64,000 nucleotides of DNA. Origin: Streptomyces showdoensis. Lineage in GTDB: Bacteria > Actinomycetota > Actinomycetes > Streptomycetales > Streptomycetaceae. Shown piece after piece: positions 16,325-26,000 of this stretch. The notes beneath the pieces are model-generated. The model was not told where the DNA came from. It made no database searches and saw only the letters and a program-made list of their open reading frames with translations. Each line of letters starts with the position of its first letter. Position 1 is the first letter of the stretch. The position numbers and the translations under genes were made by a program. The stretch spans positions 21,625 through 85,624 of the forward strand of contig NZ_BAAAXG010000024.1 of the NCBI RefSeq assembly GCF_039535475.1, given 5' to 3'.

Positions 16325-17896
16325 ATGCGCCACAGCCGGAACGGCACCCCCGCACGAGGCCGCGACCGGAGGGCGGTCGTCCTGCCCGCCGCCGACGGAC
16401 GCCTCAGGCCACCGGCAGGACAGCGCCCGACCTGCGCCGTCGTCGGCGGCGGGATCGCGGGTATCGCGGCGGCCACGATCCTCGCCGAGCGGGGCGTCGC
16501 CGTCACCCTCTACGAACGGCAGCCCACCCTGGGCGGACGCCTCGCGGGGTGGGCGGACCGGCTGAGCGACGGATCGGAGGTGACCATGAGCCGTGGCTTC
16601 CACGCCTTCTTCCGGCAGTACTACAACCTGCGCGGTCTGCTGCGCCGGGTCGACCCCGGCCTCGACCGGCTCACCGGTCTGCCGGACTACCCGTTGCGGC
16701 ACGGCTCCGGTCTGTACGACAGCTTCGCCCGCGTGCCCCGTACACCGCCGTGGAGCGCGCTCGGCTTCGTCGCCCTCAGCCCCAGCTTCGGGTGGCGGGA
16801 CCTCGGCCGCATGAACGCCCGTGCCGCGCTGCCGCTGCTCGACGTCCGGGTGCCCGACGTCTACCGGCGCTTCGACGGCGTCAGCGCCCGCGCCTTCCTC
16901 CACGGCATCGGCTTCCCCCCGGCGGCCCAGCACCTCGCCTTCGAGGTGTTCTCGCGCAGCTTCTTCGCCGACCCCGACGAACTGTCCGCCGCCGAACTGG
17001 TGCTGATGTTCCACGTCTACTTCCTCGGCTCCTCCGAGGGACTGCTCTTCGACGTGCCGGACGAGCCCTACCCGCAGGCCCTGTGGGACCCCCTCGGCGC
17101 CTATCTGCGCGGCCACGGCGCCCGCGTCCTCACCGGCACCGGCGTCCGGGAACTGGCACCGGCACCCGGCGGCGGCCACACCGTCCTGTCCGACGACGGG
17201 CCCCGGCACGCCGACGCCGTCGTCCTCGCCACCGACACCGACGGCCTGCGCGCGATCGCCGAGGCGTCCCCCGCCCTCTGCGACGCCCCCTGGCGCGCCC
17301 GCATCGGCGCGCTCCGCACCGCGCCCCCCTTCCTCGTCTCCCGGCTCTGGCTCGACCGGCCCGTCGCCCCGCACCGGCCGGGTTTCCTCGGGACCAGCGG
17401 ATTCGGCCCCCTCGACAACATCAGCGTCCTCGACCGGTGGGAGGGCGAAGCCGCCCGCTGGGCCGCCCGCACCGGCGGGGCGGTGGTGGAACTGCATGCC
17501 TACGCCGTCGACCCCGCCGCACACCCCCGCGAGCTCTCCCGCGAACTCGTGGCGCAGCTGCGCCGCGCCTGGCCCGAGACCCGGGCCGCCGCGATCCTCG
17601 ACGAACGGCACGAACTCCGCTCCGACTGCCCGCTCTTCGAGGTCGGCGGGCACCGGAACCGGCCGACGGTCCACACCCCCGATCCCACCGTCACGGTCGC
17701 CGGGGACCTGGTCCGCACGGAACATCCCGTGGCCCTCATGGAGCGTGCCGCCACCACGGGCTTCCTCGCGGCCAACGCCCACCTGCGCAGGTGGGGGCTC
17801 CGCGGACAGACGCTGTGGACCGTGCCCCCGGCCGGCCGTTCGGCCGCCCTCCGGTTCCTCGCCAGGGCGGCCGGGGAACCCCGGCCGGCCGGCTGA
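16325..17896 (+). CDS. crtU: Beta-carotene desaturase/methyl-shifting enzyme (isorenieratene synthase)
   Basis: 523 aa. An N-terminal basic extension (about 40 residues) is followed by the FAD motif CAVVGGGIAGIAAATILAER and ERQPTLGGRLAG, then MSRGFHAFFRQYYNLRG, and a C-terminal VAGDLVRTEHPVALMERAATTGF, as in CrtU/CruE-type phytoene-desaturase relatives. It converts beta-carotene via beta-isorenieratene to the aromatic isorenieratene by desaturation with methyl migration. With crtY, E, I and B present the whole route is encoded here. It runs convergently with the Rieske gene. Confidence 0.9.
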   Translation: MRHSRNGTPARGRDRRAVVLPAADGRLRPPAGQRPTCAVVGGGIAGIAAATILAERGVAVTLYERQPTLGGRLAGWADRLSDGSEVTMSRGFHAFFRQYYNLRGLLRRVDPGLDRLTGLPDYPLRHGSGLYDSFARVPRTPPWSALGFVALSPSFGWRDLGRMNARAALPLLDVRVPDVYRRFDGVSARAFLHGIGFPPAAQHLAFEVFSRSFFADPDELSAAELVLMFHVYFLGSSEGLLFDVPDEPYPQALWDPLGAYLRGHGARVLTGTGVRELAPAPGGGHTVLSDDGPRHADAVVLATDTDGLRAIAEASPALCDAPWRARIGALRTAPPFLVSRLWLDRPVAPHRPGFLGTSGFGPLDNISVLDRWEGEAARWAARTGGAVVELHAYAVDPAAHPRELSRELVAQLRRAWPETRAAAILDERHELRSDCPLFEVGGHRNRPTVHTPDPTVTVAGDLVRTEHPVALMERAATTGFLAANAHLRRWGLRGQTLWTVPPAGRSAALRFLARAAGEPRPAG

Positions 17897-17920
17897 GCGG
17901 GCGGCGCCCCCCCGCGCCCC

Positions 17921-18940
17921 CTACCCCGGGAACCGCCCCGTGCTCCGCAGCAGCCAGCGGCGCTCCGCGTACGCCAGGTCGTCCCGCCACAGCCGCGCCG
18001 ACGCCGACCGCATCGCCGGGCGCAGCAGCGGGGCCAGGGCCCGGGCCGCCGCGAAGCCCGTTCGGTCCGAGGCCGCCACGACGGCCTCCACCACGGCGGT
18101 CCGCGGGCGGGCGGCCCCCGGGGCGGTCAGCGGAGTGGCGTGGGTCTCGACGACGGACCCCACGCCCTCGCCGCCGGTGATGCGCATGGTGACGGTCCGC
18201 GGCTCCGGCGCCGTGAAGGCCGCCGTCACCGGCACCACCACCCGGCCCGCCACCTTGAACGACACCCGGACGACCAGGGCGTCCTCCTCGTCGCCCACCC
18301 CGTCCGGCGGAGCGGAGAGCACCTCCAGGTCCACGAACGAGTACGGGTGAAGCCACGCACCGTGCCACGGGTCGAGCCGGTTGGCGACGACGTCCTCGGC
18401 CTCGCACACGCCCACGCCCGTGTGGACCGCCGCGACCGCCTCCGCGACGGGCGGCCTCGGCGGCACCACCGGCCGGTCCGTCGGAGCCTCGCCGCCGACC
18501 TCGTCGAGGCGCACCCAGACCAGCACCCCGTCGTCGTACGCGGGCCACGGCTCCCAGCCCGCGGTCGGGGAGCCGTCCAGCGCCAGACCGTGCCAGCGGC
18601 AGATGAGCGTCCCGCACCGCACCACGCCGTCCTTCAGGGCGGCCCCGAGGTGGGGGCAGACGCCCGAGCCCGCGCGCACGCCGCCGCCGGCGTCGCGCCA
18701 CAGCACGACCTCCGTCCCCGCGACGGTCCTGCCCGCCGGCCGGTCGGCGCGGAAGTCCCGGCTCGCCCCCACGACGTACCAGTTGCCGGACGGCCGGGCC
18801 GTCGCCCGCTTCAGTGCGGCGGCGATCCCCGCCGGACGCGCCTGTCGCCAGGTCGCCCGCTGCTCCTCCCAGGGCACCGGCGCGCGGCGCAGGCTCAGGG
18901 GCAGACGGCGCCGGTCGCCCCGGCGGATCGGTTCGCTCAC
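17921..18940 (-). CDS. Rieske non-haem iron oxygenase-like protein (DUF5914 C-terminus)
   Basis: 339 aa. The Rieske centre is clear: CPH, then CRWH (C-x-H ... C-x2-H, about residues 94-115). A mononuclear-iron motif D-x2-H-x4-H follows ([16 protein letters not shown]), preceded by Asn as in terminal oxygenases. The arrangement suggests a true oxygenase acting on a carotenoid rather than a simple electron carrier. It is last gene of crtE-I-B, with the GTG start overlapping the crtB stop (18937-18940). In S. coelicolor this position holds crtV. A ring hydroxylase giving hydroxy-isorenieratene is the likeliest role, by inference. Confidence 0.85.
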   Translation of the reverse strand: MSEPIRRGDRRRLPLSLRRAPVPWEEQRATWRQARPAGIAAALKRATARPSGNWYVVGASRDFRADRPAGRTVAGTEVVLWRDAGGGVRAGSGVCPHLGAALKDGVVRCGTLICRWHGLALDGSPTAGWEPWPAYDDGVLVWVRLDEVGGEAPTDRPVVPPRPPVAEAVAAVHTGVGVCEAEDVVANRLDPWHGAWLHPYSFVDLEVLSAPPDGVGDEEDALVVRVSFKVAGRVVVPVTAAFTAPEPRTVTMRITGGEGVGSVVETHATPLTAPGAARPRTAVVEAVVAASDRTGFAAARALAPLLRPAMRSASARLWRDDLAYAERRWLLRSTGRFPG

Positions 18941-19978
18941 CGGGCGTTCCTCCTCGTCGTCCCGTGCGGTCCGCCCGCCCCGCTCCGGCCCACGGACTCC
19001 TCCGGCCGGCCGCCGGGACGGCCGGGGCCGTCCGTCCCGCCCGCCCGGCGTCCGCGGCCGCGCGCGGCAAGTGCCCTGGTGAGGCCGGGCAGCGCGATCG
19101 ACGCCCGCCGTCGCGCGCCGACCACCGCCCGCCGGTGCAGCACCGCGTACCCCTCCTTTTCGATGACCGTCAGGATCTCCCGGTACAGGACGAAGGCCGT
19201 GCGCACGCACGGCGCCGAGACCGGGTCGAGCAGGGCGATGCCCGGTTCCGCCTCGCGGTACACGTCCCGGGTGAGGGCCGCGGCGGCGCGCAGCGCGTCG
19301 GTGATGCGCGGGTCGCGGCAGCCGGTCAGCCTGCTCCACCGCAGCAGGTCCCGGTCCACCCCGGACGCGGCGAGCAGGTCCGCCGGCAGGTACACCCGGC
19401 CCCGGTCCAGGTCCTCCCCGACGTCGCGGAGGAAGTTCGTCAGCTGGAAGGCGATGCCGAGCGAGGCCGCGTACGGCTCGGCCTCCTCCCGCGGGCAGAC
19501 GGTGCCGAGGACCGGCACCATCTGCAGGCCGATGACGGCCGCCGAGCCGTGCATGTAGCCGCGCAGGTCCGCGTACGTCGCGTACTCCCGCACGAAGAGG
19601 TCGCTGCGCATCGACCCGAGGAAGTCGTCGAAGTGGACCGCCGGGATCCCGAGGCGCACGCGGGTGTCCGAGGCCGCCGCGACGGCGGGGTCCGTGACGG
19701 GTTCGCCCCGCAGGGCGGCGTGCCACTCGCCTTCCAGCGCGTCGAGCGAGGCCGCCCGCTCCCGAGGCGTCGTGCCGGCCGTCTCGTCCACGATGTCGTC
19801 CGCGCGCCGCGCGAAGCCGTACAGGGCGTGGACCGCGCTGCGGCGGTCCAGCGGCAGGAGGCGCGTGGCCAGGAAGTACGTCCTGCCGTGGCGCGCGTTC
19901 AGCCGGCGGCACTCCGCGTAGGCCGCCCGCAGCGCCGGGTCGCGCACCCCCGGCGGCGTCGAGCTCCCGGGCCGTCAC
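18937..19978 (-). CDS. crtB: Phytoene synthase, with a probable base-call frameshift near the start
   Basis: Joins two geranylgeranyl diphosphates to phytoene. Asp-rich motifs RRADDIVDE and [14 protein letters not shown] bind Mg-diphosphate, and [13 protein letters not shown] is typical. The frame is open to a GTG at 19947. However, a GTG at 19978 that overlaps the crtI stop as GTGA reads TARELDAAG, then needs one G removed from the five-G run at 19951-19947 to join RDPALRAAY. That repaired N-terminus agrees with streptomycete CrtB as I remember it. Without repair the protein is 336 aa, with repair about 346. Confidence 0.92.
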
Positions 19979-21507
19979 GAGCCCTCCAGGTTCGCGGCGG
20001 CGGGGGCCGCGCGGCGGACGGCGGCCCGTCCGGCACCGGTGATCCGCCGGGCGGCCAGCTTGCCCGAGACGATCACGGGGGGCACGCCGACGCCCGGGGT
20101 GGTTCCGCAGCCCGCGAGCACGACGTTCTCCGTGCCCCGGACCAGGTTCCGCGGCCGGAACGGCCCGGTCTGGGCGAAGGTGTGCGAGAGCGAGAACGGG
20201 GTGCCCGCGCTGTGCCCCTGACCGGCCCAGTCGGCGGGCGTCACCAGGCACTCCTCCTCGATCGACGCGCCGAAGCCGCTCAGCCCGCGCCGCTCCAGTT
20301 CGCCGACCAGGGAGTCCCGGTAGGCAGGGGCCAGCTCGCCCCAGTGCGCGGGACGCGGACCGATCTCCGTGTTCGGGCAGGGCGCCAGGACGTAGTGGAG
20401 GTGACGGCCGGGTGGCGCGAGCGCGGGGTCCGTGGCCGTCGGGCGGGTGACGAGCAGGGAGGGGTCGGTCATCAGCTCTCCGGTTCGGGTGAGTTCGTCG
20501 AAGGTGCGGGACCAGGCGGAGCCGAAGAGCAGGGTGTGGTGGGCGAGCTCGGGCCAGGTGCGGTCCGTCCCCGCGTGCAGGATCACCGCGCTGGGGGAGT
20601 GCCGGGACCGCAGCGGACGGCGGGGCGCACGCCCCAGGAGCCGGTACGCGAAGGGGAGTTCCGTGGTGAGCACGACCGCGTCGCACGGAATCCGTCCCTG
20701 ATCGGTCCGGACCGCCGTCACCCGTTCCCCCGACCGTTCGAGGGCCGTGACCCGCTCCCCGAACCGCAGGGCGGCGCCGGAGCGGCGGGCCGCGTCCGCC
20801 ATGGCCGCGGGCACGGCGTGCATGCCGCCGCGCGGGAAGAACACCCCGGCCACGGTGTCCATGTAGGCGATGACCGCGTAGGCGGCCAGCGCCCTCGACG
20901 GGGGGACTCCCGCGTAGAGGGCCTGGAAGGAGAAGACGCGCCGCAGCCGTTCGTCCGACAGGAAGGACCCGATCGCCCGGTCGAGGCGCCCGAGCCCTCC
21001 GAGGGCGGCCAGCCGGGCCAGGTCCGGATGGAGCAGCTGCGCCGGCGAGTCGAAGTTCGCGTCGATGAAACGGCGCTCCTGCACCGCGTACAGCCTGCCC
21101 AGCCAGGCGCGCAGGCGCAGGTAGGCGTCGGCCTCGCGGGCCCCGGCGAAGCGCTCCACCTCGGCGGCCATGACGTCCGCCTCCGTGTGGACGTCGACGC
21201 GGCTGCCGTCCCAGAACAGGGCCCGGTACGCCGGGTGCAGCGGTACCAGCTCCACCCGGTCGTACAGCGAGTCCCCGACGGCCGCGAACGCCTCGTCCAG
21301 CAGGGCGGGCATCGTCAGGACGGTGGGCCCCGTGTCCACCCGGAAGCCGCCGAGTTCCATCCGGCCGGCCCGCCCGCCCGGCACGGGTTCCCGCTCGACG
21401 ACCGTCACCTCCCGCCCGGCGCCCCGCAGATGGAGCGCCGCCGACAGGCCCGCGAAGCCGGCTCCCACGACGACGACGTGGTCCGTCCGGCCCCGCACCC
21501 GCCTCAT
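19975..21507 (-). CDS. crtI: Phytoene desaturase
   Basis: 510 aa flavoprotein. VVVVGAGFAGLSAALHLR and ERE-PVPGGRAGRMELGGFRVDTGPT form the N-terminal FAD site. VLAGCGTTPGVGVPPVIVSGK is the conserved C-terminal signature. It converts phytoene to lycopene. The start overlaps the crtE stop (ATGA at 21504-21507), and its stop overlaps the inferred crtB start. This is the second gene of the crtE-I-B-Rieske operon. Confidence 0.95.
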   Translation of the reverse strand: MRRVRGRTDHVVVVGAGFAGLSAALHLRGAGREVTVVEREPVPGGRAGRMELGGFRVDTGPTVLTMPALLDEAFAAVGDSLYDRVELVPLHPAYRALFWDGSRVDVHTEADVMAAEVERFAGAREADAYLRLRAWLGRLYAVQERRFIDANFDSPAQLLHPDLARLAALGGLGRLDRAIGSFLSDERLRRVFSFQALYAGVPPSRALAAYAVIAYMDTVAGVFFPRGGMHAVPAAMADAARRSGAALRFGERVTALERSGERVTAVRTDQGRIPCDAVVLTTELPFAYRLLGRAPRRPLRSRHSPSAVILHAGTDRTWPELAHHTLLFGSAWSRTFDELTRTGELMTDPSLLVTRPTATDPALAPPGRHLHYVLAPCPNTEIGPRPAHWGELAPAYRDSLVGELERRGLSGFGASIEEECLVTPADWAGQGHSAGTPFSLSHTFAQTGPFRPRNLVRGTENVVLAGCGTTPGVGVPPVIVSGKLAARRITGAGRAAVRRAAPAAANLEGS

Positions 21508-22748
21508 CGGCCCGCTCCCGACACGGCCACCGCACGCCCGGCCGCCGCACGCCCGGCCGCCGCTCCGGTGAACGCCCCGTCCTCCGCGGCGGCATCCCCG
21601 GCCCCCGCGCCGCTCCCACCGCCACCCTCGCCGTCCCCACCACGATCCGCGGCAGGGAACGCGACACCGCCGGCGTCGAGGAGGAGCCGTGCCACGCGCG
21701 CGGCAGGTCCCGGCACCAGCTCCGTCTGCCGGAGGGTCCGCAGCGTTCGCGAACAGAGCCGTTCCGCGCGCTCGGCGACGTGGGCCCGGGCGCCGCAGGA
21801 CTCCAGCAGCCCGATCACGCGGCGCAGCTCCCGTTCGGTGGCGGTGGGGGAGCCCACCACGGCGTCGAGGAGGCGGAGCCCCTCGGTGTCCCCGCCGCGG
21901 ACGCACAACGCCCGTGCCACGGCCATGAGATAGGTCGCCTTGCCCGCCCTGAGGTCCTCGCCGGCCGGTTTGCCGGTGCGCCGCGGATCGCCGAACACCC
22001 CCTGGAGGTCGTTCTGCAGCTGGAAGGCGATGCCCGCGCACAGCCCCGCCCGGTTCAGGCCCCGCAGCGTCCGCGCGTCGGCCCCCGCCAGAAGGGCTCC
22101 CAGCAGCAGGGGATGCACCGCGGAGTACCGCGCCGTCTTCAGGACGGCCGTCCGCATCGCCCGACCGGCGGACCGCGAGCCGGTGGCCTGCGTCTGGAGG
22201 TCCAGGTACTGGCCGGCGACCATCTCGGTCCGCATCGCCCGCCACCGCGCGCCGAGACCGGCGGAGTGCGGGGTCGTCAGGAGCACCTCCGCGAACGCGT
22301 CGTCCGCCCAGGCGAGGGCCAGGTCACCCGCGAGGACGGCGCCGGAACCGCCGAAGCCGCCGAACGGCCCGTCGAGGCCGTCCGTTCCGTACTGGCGCTC
22401 CAGGGAGACGTGGACGGAGGGGCTTCCCCTGCGGATCCGGGAGCCGTCCATCACGTCGTCGTGGATGAGGGCGCAGGTCTGGACGAGCTCGACGGCGGCC
22501 GCCATCCGCAGGGCCGCGTCGGCCTCCTCGGCGCCGCCTCCCGCCGCGCGCATGGACCACCACAACAGCTGCGACCTTCGGCGTCCGCCACCGGCCGCGA
22601 AGGCGGCCACCCGCCCGGCGATGTCCGCGGCGAAGGTCCCGTCCACGGTCCGGGCCTCGGCGACCCGCCGCCGGAGGAGGTCGTCGATCACGAGGGTCAG
22701 GGCCGCGGGGACGTCCCTGTCGATGGAACGGGGGTCGAGAGTGCGCAT
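21504..22748 (-). CDS. crtE: Geranylgeranyl diphosphate synthase
   Basis: 414 aa polyprenyl synthase. First Asp-rich motif DDVMDGSRIRRG, second motif NDLQGVFGD with GKPAGEDLRAGK. It supplies the C20 precursor for phytoene. The C-terminal about 45 residues are Gly/Ala-rich low complexity, beyond the usual family length and probably disordered. First gene of the operon; the SigK-type element 22797-22823 lies 49 nt upstream. ATG follows AAGGG. Divergent from crtT. Confidence 0.95.
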   Translation of the reverse strand: MRTLDPRSIDRDVPAALTLVIDDLLRRRVAEARTVDGTFAADIAGRVAAFAAGGGRRRSQLLWWSMRAAGGGAEEADAALRMAAAVELVQTCALIHDDVMDGSRIRRGSPSVHVSLERQYGTDGLDGPFGGFGGSGAVLAGDLALAWADDAFAEVLLTTPHSAGLGARWRAMRTEMVAGQYLDLQTQATGSRSAGRAMRTAVLKTARYSAVHPLLLGALLAGADARTLRGLNRAGLCAGIAFQLQNDLQGVFGDPRRTGKPAGEDLRAGKATYLMAVARALCVRGGDTEGLRLLDAVVGSPTATERELRRVIGLLESCGARAHVAERAERLCSRTLRTLRQTELVPGPAARVARLLLDAGGVAFPAADRGGDGEGGGGSGAGAGDAAAEDGAFTGAAAGRAAAGRAVAVSGAGR

Positions 22749-22796
22749 GTGGTTTCCCTTGCTGCCGTGCGTCGGGCAGTGCGGTGCGTCTGGATG

Positions 22797-22823
22797 TTCC
22801 GTACCGCGGTCGCGCGCGGATGC
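22797..22823 (-). promoter_or_regulatory. SigK-type promoter element for the crtE-I-B-Rieske operon
   Basis: Reverse strand GCATCCG (22823-22817), 15 bp, CGGAA (22801-22797); 49 nt before the crtE ATG. It ties carotenoid synthesis to the same sigma factor as the lipid and repair genes. Confidence 0.7.
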
Positions 22824-22957
22824 AGCAGACCATGGGCCGACCGGGGGTTCGCACGGGCCCGCGAACGGCGTTCCCGGGGAGCGCGGCGCGTCCCGTGGCC
22901 CGGACGGACCCGGTGGGGAAGCCTGGGGGTCCGCACCGACCAGGGAGGTTCACGACC

Positions 22958-23659
22958 ATGCTGCGTGACGGAGACCTCGCCGCCGCGTTCGACCACGCCT
23001 CACCGACCTACGACCGCATGACGTCCGCCAGCCCGGGATACCGCGCGCAGCTGCGCCGGTCCGCCCGGCGGCTCGGGCTCCCCGGCGAAGGCGCCGGACT
23101 CACCCTGCTGGACCTGGGCTGCGGCACCGGCACGTCCACCGGGGCGCTGCTCCACGCGGCGCCGCGGGCGACCGTGGTCGGCGTCGACGCGTCGGCCGGC
23201 ATGCTCGCGCGCGCCCGGGCCAAAGCGTGGCCGGAGCGCGTCTCCTTCGTCCACGCCCCGGTCGAGCGCATGGCCGAGGTCGAGGCCCGGGGACCGTACG
23301 ACGCCGTCCTCGCCGCGTACCTGCTGCGCAACGTCGCCGATCCCGACGCCGTGCTGCGCCTCGTCCACCGGCTCCTGCGGCCCGGCGGCCGCCTCGCCGT
23401 GCACGAGTACAGCCTCGGCGGACGGCCCGTCGACCGGCTCGTGTGGAAGGCGGTCGTGAACGGTTTCGTCAGGCCCTGGGCCCGGCTGCACGGGGACGCG
23501 GAACTGTACGGACACCTCTACCGCAGCGTGCTGGCCTTCGACACGCCGGACGCCTTCACCGCCCGGCTCCGGCGCGCCGGGTTCACCCGGGTGCGCTGCC
23601 TTCCGCAGCCGGGCTGGCAGACGGGCATCACGCACACCTTCGTCGCGCAGCGCCCCTGA
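22958..23659 (+). CDS. crtT: SAM-dependent methyltransferase of the crt cluster
   Basis: 233 aa. Class I methyltransferase with LLDLGCGTGTSTGALLHAAP (SAM loop), GVDASAGMLARAR, and AAYLLRNVADPDAVLRLVHR, close to the UbiE/CrtT group. In S. coelicolor crtT lies in the isorenieratene cluster but is not needed for the core pathway; its substrate is unclear. ATG after CAGGGAGG. It is divergent from crtE; its own forward-strand upstream region shows no SigK-type element. Confidence 0.85.
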   Translation: MLRDGDLAAAFDHASPTYDRMTSASPGYRAQLRRSARRLGLPGEGAGLTLLDLGCGTGTSTGALLHAAPRATVVGVDASAGMLARARAKAWPERVSFVHAPVERMAEVEARGPYDAVLAAYLLRNVADPDAVLRLVHRLLRPGGRLAVHEYSLGGRPVDRLVWKAVVNGFVRPWARLHGDAELYGHLYRSVLAFDTPDAFTARLRRAGFTRVRCLPQPGWQTGITHTFVAQRP

Positions 23660-23897
23660 ACTCCCGCGCCGCGCCCCTCAACTCCCGGGCCTCCCCGGGC
23701 GGGGGAAGGGGCGGCGGGGCGGACGGCGCGGGGGAGGGGCGCGCACGGCCGGACCGCGCCGGATGGCGACCGGCGGACACCCGTGGTCGGCTGACGTCGT
23801 GGGCACCCTTTAGCTGCCGCCTCGTCCCGAGGGACCCGTCACGGCGGTCAGCATCGCGACCCCCTCCCCTTCCCCCGGAAGTGTCCGGAGACGACTG

Positions 23898-24519
23898 GTG
23901 TCCGAAAGACCGCCCTCGCCCGCGTGCGCCCACTGCCAGGACCGGAGCGACGACGGGCCGCCTCACGGCGACCTCGTGCGCGAGACCTTCGAGGCCCTGT
24001 TCAGCGCCTGGTATCCCCGGGTCCTGAGGTGGGCCCGGTACCGCTGCGTCGACCTCCACGACGCGGAGGACGTCGCCCAGCAGGTGTTCGTGGACGTCTG
24101 GCTGCACTCCCGCAGGTACTGCCCCCGCCGCGGCGGCCTCGGGCCGTGGCTGTACGGCATCACCGCCCACAAGGCGGCCGACGCGTCGGGGGGCCCGGCT
24201 CCGGGACCGCGAAGGCGTCCGCCGCCTGGCGCGCGGCCCCGCCCCGGAGAGCCCGGACGCCTCCGCGCGCGCCGTCGAGCGCCTGAGCCTCGCCCCCCAC
24301 CTGGCCGCACTTCCGGCCGACCGCCGCGAGATCCTCTTCCTCGCCTACTACCTGGGGCTCACCCAGCCGGAGATCGCGCACCGCCTCGGCCGTCCGCTCG
24401 GCACGGTCAAGAGCCACTCCAGGAGGGGACTGCGCGCGCTCGCCCTCGACGTCACCGAACGCGGGGGACCGACGGCACGGCGGAACGCGCGCCCACCGAC
24501 CCGGACATCTCCCGGATGA
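23898..24519 (+). pseudogene. ECF sigma factor (LitS-like paralogue), one frameshift in a G6 run
   Basis: The region 2 part reads HDAEDVAQQVFVDVWLHS and PRRGGLGPWLYGITAHKAAD. A GGGGGG run at 24188-24193 then breaks the frame; dropping one G continues RLRDREGVRRLARG into region 4 (LGLTQPEIAHRLGRPLGTVK, then SHSRRGLRAL) with a stop at 24517-24519. The repaired protein is about 207 aa and closely resembles the ECF at 4080 in the EDV-QQVFV and LGTVKSH(S/A)RRGL motifs. GTG start. Either may be the true LitS. The indel may be an error or real inactivation. The 3' end overlaps the convergent glycosyltransferase by 68 bp. Confidence 0.8.
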
Positions 24520-25855
24520 GCCCGCGCGCCGTCCAGTCCGGACCCCGGCGCCCGACCCACCGCGACCACCGGCCGAGACCCGGGGACGGTGCGTCGAGCA
24601 GCCGCCGCAGGGCCCGCCCGGCCGAGCGCTCGTCCAGCCGGGAGGGGTCGACGCACCGGGCGACACCGGCCCGCTCGGCGTCGTGGGCGATGGCGAACTG
24701 GTCGCTGGAGAAGGGCAGGACGAGGGCGGGCACGCCCGAGGCCAGACACTCCGTGAAGGAGTTGTTCCCGCCGTGGTGGACCATCGCGTCCACCTTCCCC
24801 AGCAGCCATCGCTGCGGCACCGTCGCTGCCACGTGCACGTCGGGCCCCGCGAGCGAGGACAGGGCCGCCGCCCGGTCGCCCGCCGCCACCACCGCGGCCG
24901 CTCCGGGGACATGGGCGCGCAGCCCCTTCACGAGGAGCGCCAGGACGTCGTCGCGGGCGGAGAGGAAGGTGCCGAGGGCGATCAGCACCAGGCGGTCGTG
25001 CCCGGCCCTGAGCCGCCGCACCACCTCCTGCCACTCCGGGCCCGGCTCCGGCTCCGCTGCGGGCACGGAGTGCCCGCCGTACAGCACCGACGGCCCGTTC
25101 TCCGGGTGGCTCGGCAGCCACGGGAACTCGGGGTAGGTGAACGCCACGGCGTACGGGGAGGCCAGGGCGAAGGCCCGGCCCGTGGGCCGCGCCTCCGGGG
25201 CGTGGACGCGCGCCACGTCGGCGAAGCGCCGGGTGAACGCCGTCTCCACGGCCCCCGCCGCCGCGTGCAGCTCCGCCAGCTGCTCCGCCCCGGGCCGGAT
25301 CCCCCGCGGCCACGCGTAGGGCACGCCGAACGGCACGTCGTCGGAGGACGGCACGTACGTGGGATGGCCGGGGCAGAACGTCGCGTAGCGCAGCCCCAGG
25401 CAGTGCAGGGCGAGGGTGACGGGGTAGCTCAACTGGTCGACGACGTACCAGTCCGGGCGCAGCCGCGCGTCCAGGGCGCGGAGCGCGGCCAGCGTCCCCT
25501 CGGGATCGGACAGCATGTCCCGGCCGCGGTGCCGGGCCTGCGTGAGCAGGGCGGACACCGGCCCGCGCCGCGTGGAGTCCAGGAACTCCTCCAGGCGCTC
25601 GGCCTCCCCGGGCGCCTGCCGGGTGCCGCGCGCCACCCCGGTGTTCGCGTTCCGGGTCACGGTCAGCGGCTCGAACGCCACCCCCGCGCGAGCCGCGAAC
25701 CCCTCGAACGACGGGCCGGACGCGAAGACCACGTCGGCCCCCTCGCGGGCGAGCCCCCCGGCCAGCACCGAGAGCGGCTGCGCGTGGGAGGCGAAGGGGG
25801 GACTGACGACGACCACGCGCGGTGCGCGCTCCAGGGTGACGGTTGATGACTCCAT
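24452..25855 (-). CDS. UGT-type glycosyltransferase (MGT/CrtX-like)
   Basis: 467 aa GT-B enzyme. N-terminal VVVSPPFASHAQPLSVLAGG and C-terminal VPQRWLLGKVDAMVHHGGNN with PFSSDQFAIAHDAE match the sugar-nucleotide-binding motif of MGT/UGT enzymes, including zeaxanthin glucosyltransferases. It would attach a sugar to a hydroxylated hydrophobic acceptor, plausibly a hydroxylated carotenoid made with the Rieske enzyme. The -10 of its SigK-type element lies about 10 nt from the ATG, so the mRNA is probably leaderless. Acceptor and donor are not determined. Confidence 0.85.
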   Translation of the reverse strand: MESSTVTLERAPRVVVVSPPFASHAQPLSVLAGGLAREGADVVFASGPSFEGFAARAGVAFEPLTVTRNANTGVARGTRQAPGEAERLEEFLDSTRRGPVSALLTQARHRGRDMLSDPEGTLAALRALDARLRPDWYVVDQLSYPVTLALHCLGLRYATFCPGHPTYVPSSDDVPFGVPYAWPRGIRPGAEQLAELHAAAGAVETAFTRRFADVARVHAPEARPTGRAFALASPYAVAFTYPEFPWLPSHPENGPSVLYGGHSVPAAEPEPGPEWQEVVRRLRAGHDRLVLIALGTFLSARDDVLALLVKGLRAHVPGAAAVVAAGDRAAALSSLAGPDVHVAATVPQRWLLGKVDAMVHHGGNNSFTECLASGVPALVLPFSSDQFAIAHDAERAGVARCVDPSRLDERSAGRALRRLLDAPSPGLGRWSRWVGRRGPDWTARGLIREMSGSVGARSAVPSVPRVR

Positions 25856-25864
25856 GCCGAGCGC

Positions 25865-25891
25865 TTCGCCCCCGCCGGGCCGGTCGGATGC
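25865..25891 (-). promoter_or_regulatory. SigK-type promoter element, leaderless, for the UGT gene
   Basis: Reverse strand GCATCCG (25891-25885), 15 bp, GCGAA (25869-25865). With the ATG at 25855, transcription would begin at or next to the start codon. Confidence 0.6.
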
Positions 25892-26000
25892 GCCGGCACC
25901 GGACGGGACCGGCCGGCACCCCCTGTCTCCCCGGCGTCCCCCGCTTCCCCGTCGCCCCCCGCCTCCCCGGCACCCGTCGCCCCCCGCGCTCACGGCTCCT

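Noticed and set aside
18814..21933. A 1039-aa forward open frame across crtB and crtI
   Set aside because: Shadow of the crt genes on the other strand: no motifs, strongly biased to Arg, Gly and Pro, no ribosome-binding site.
23898..24519. Programmed ribosomal frameshift in the ECF sigma gene
   Set aside because: The G6 site looks slippery, but similar indels occur in five other unrelated genes, so a sequencing cause is simpler.
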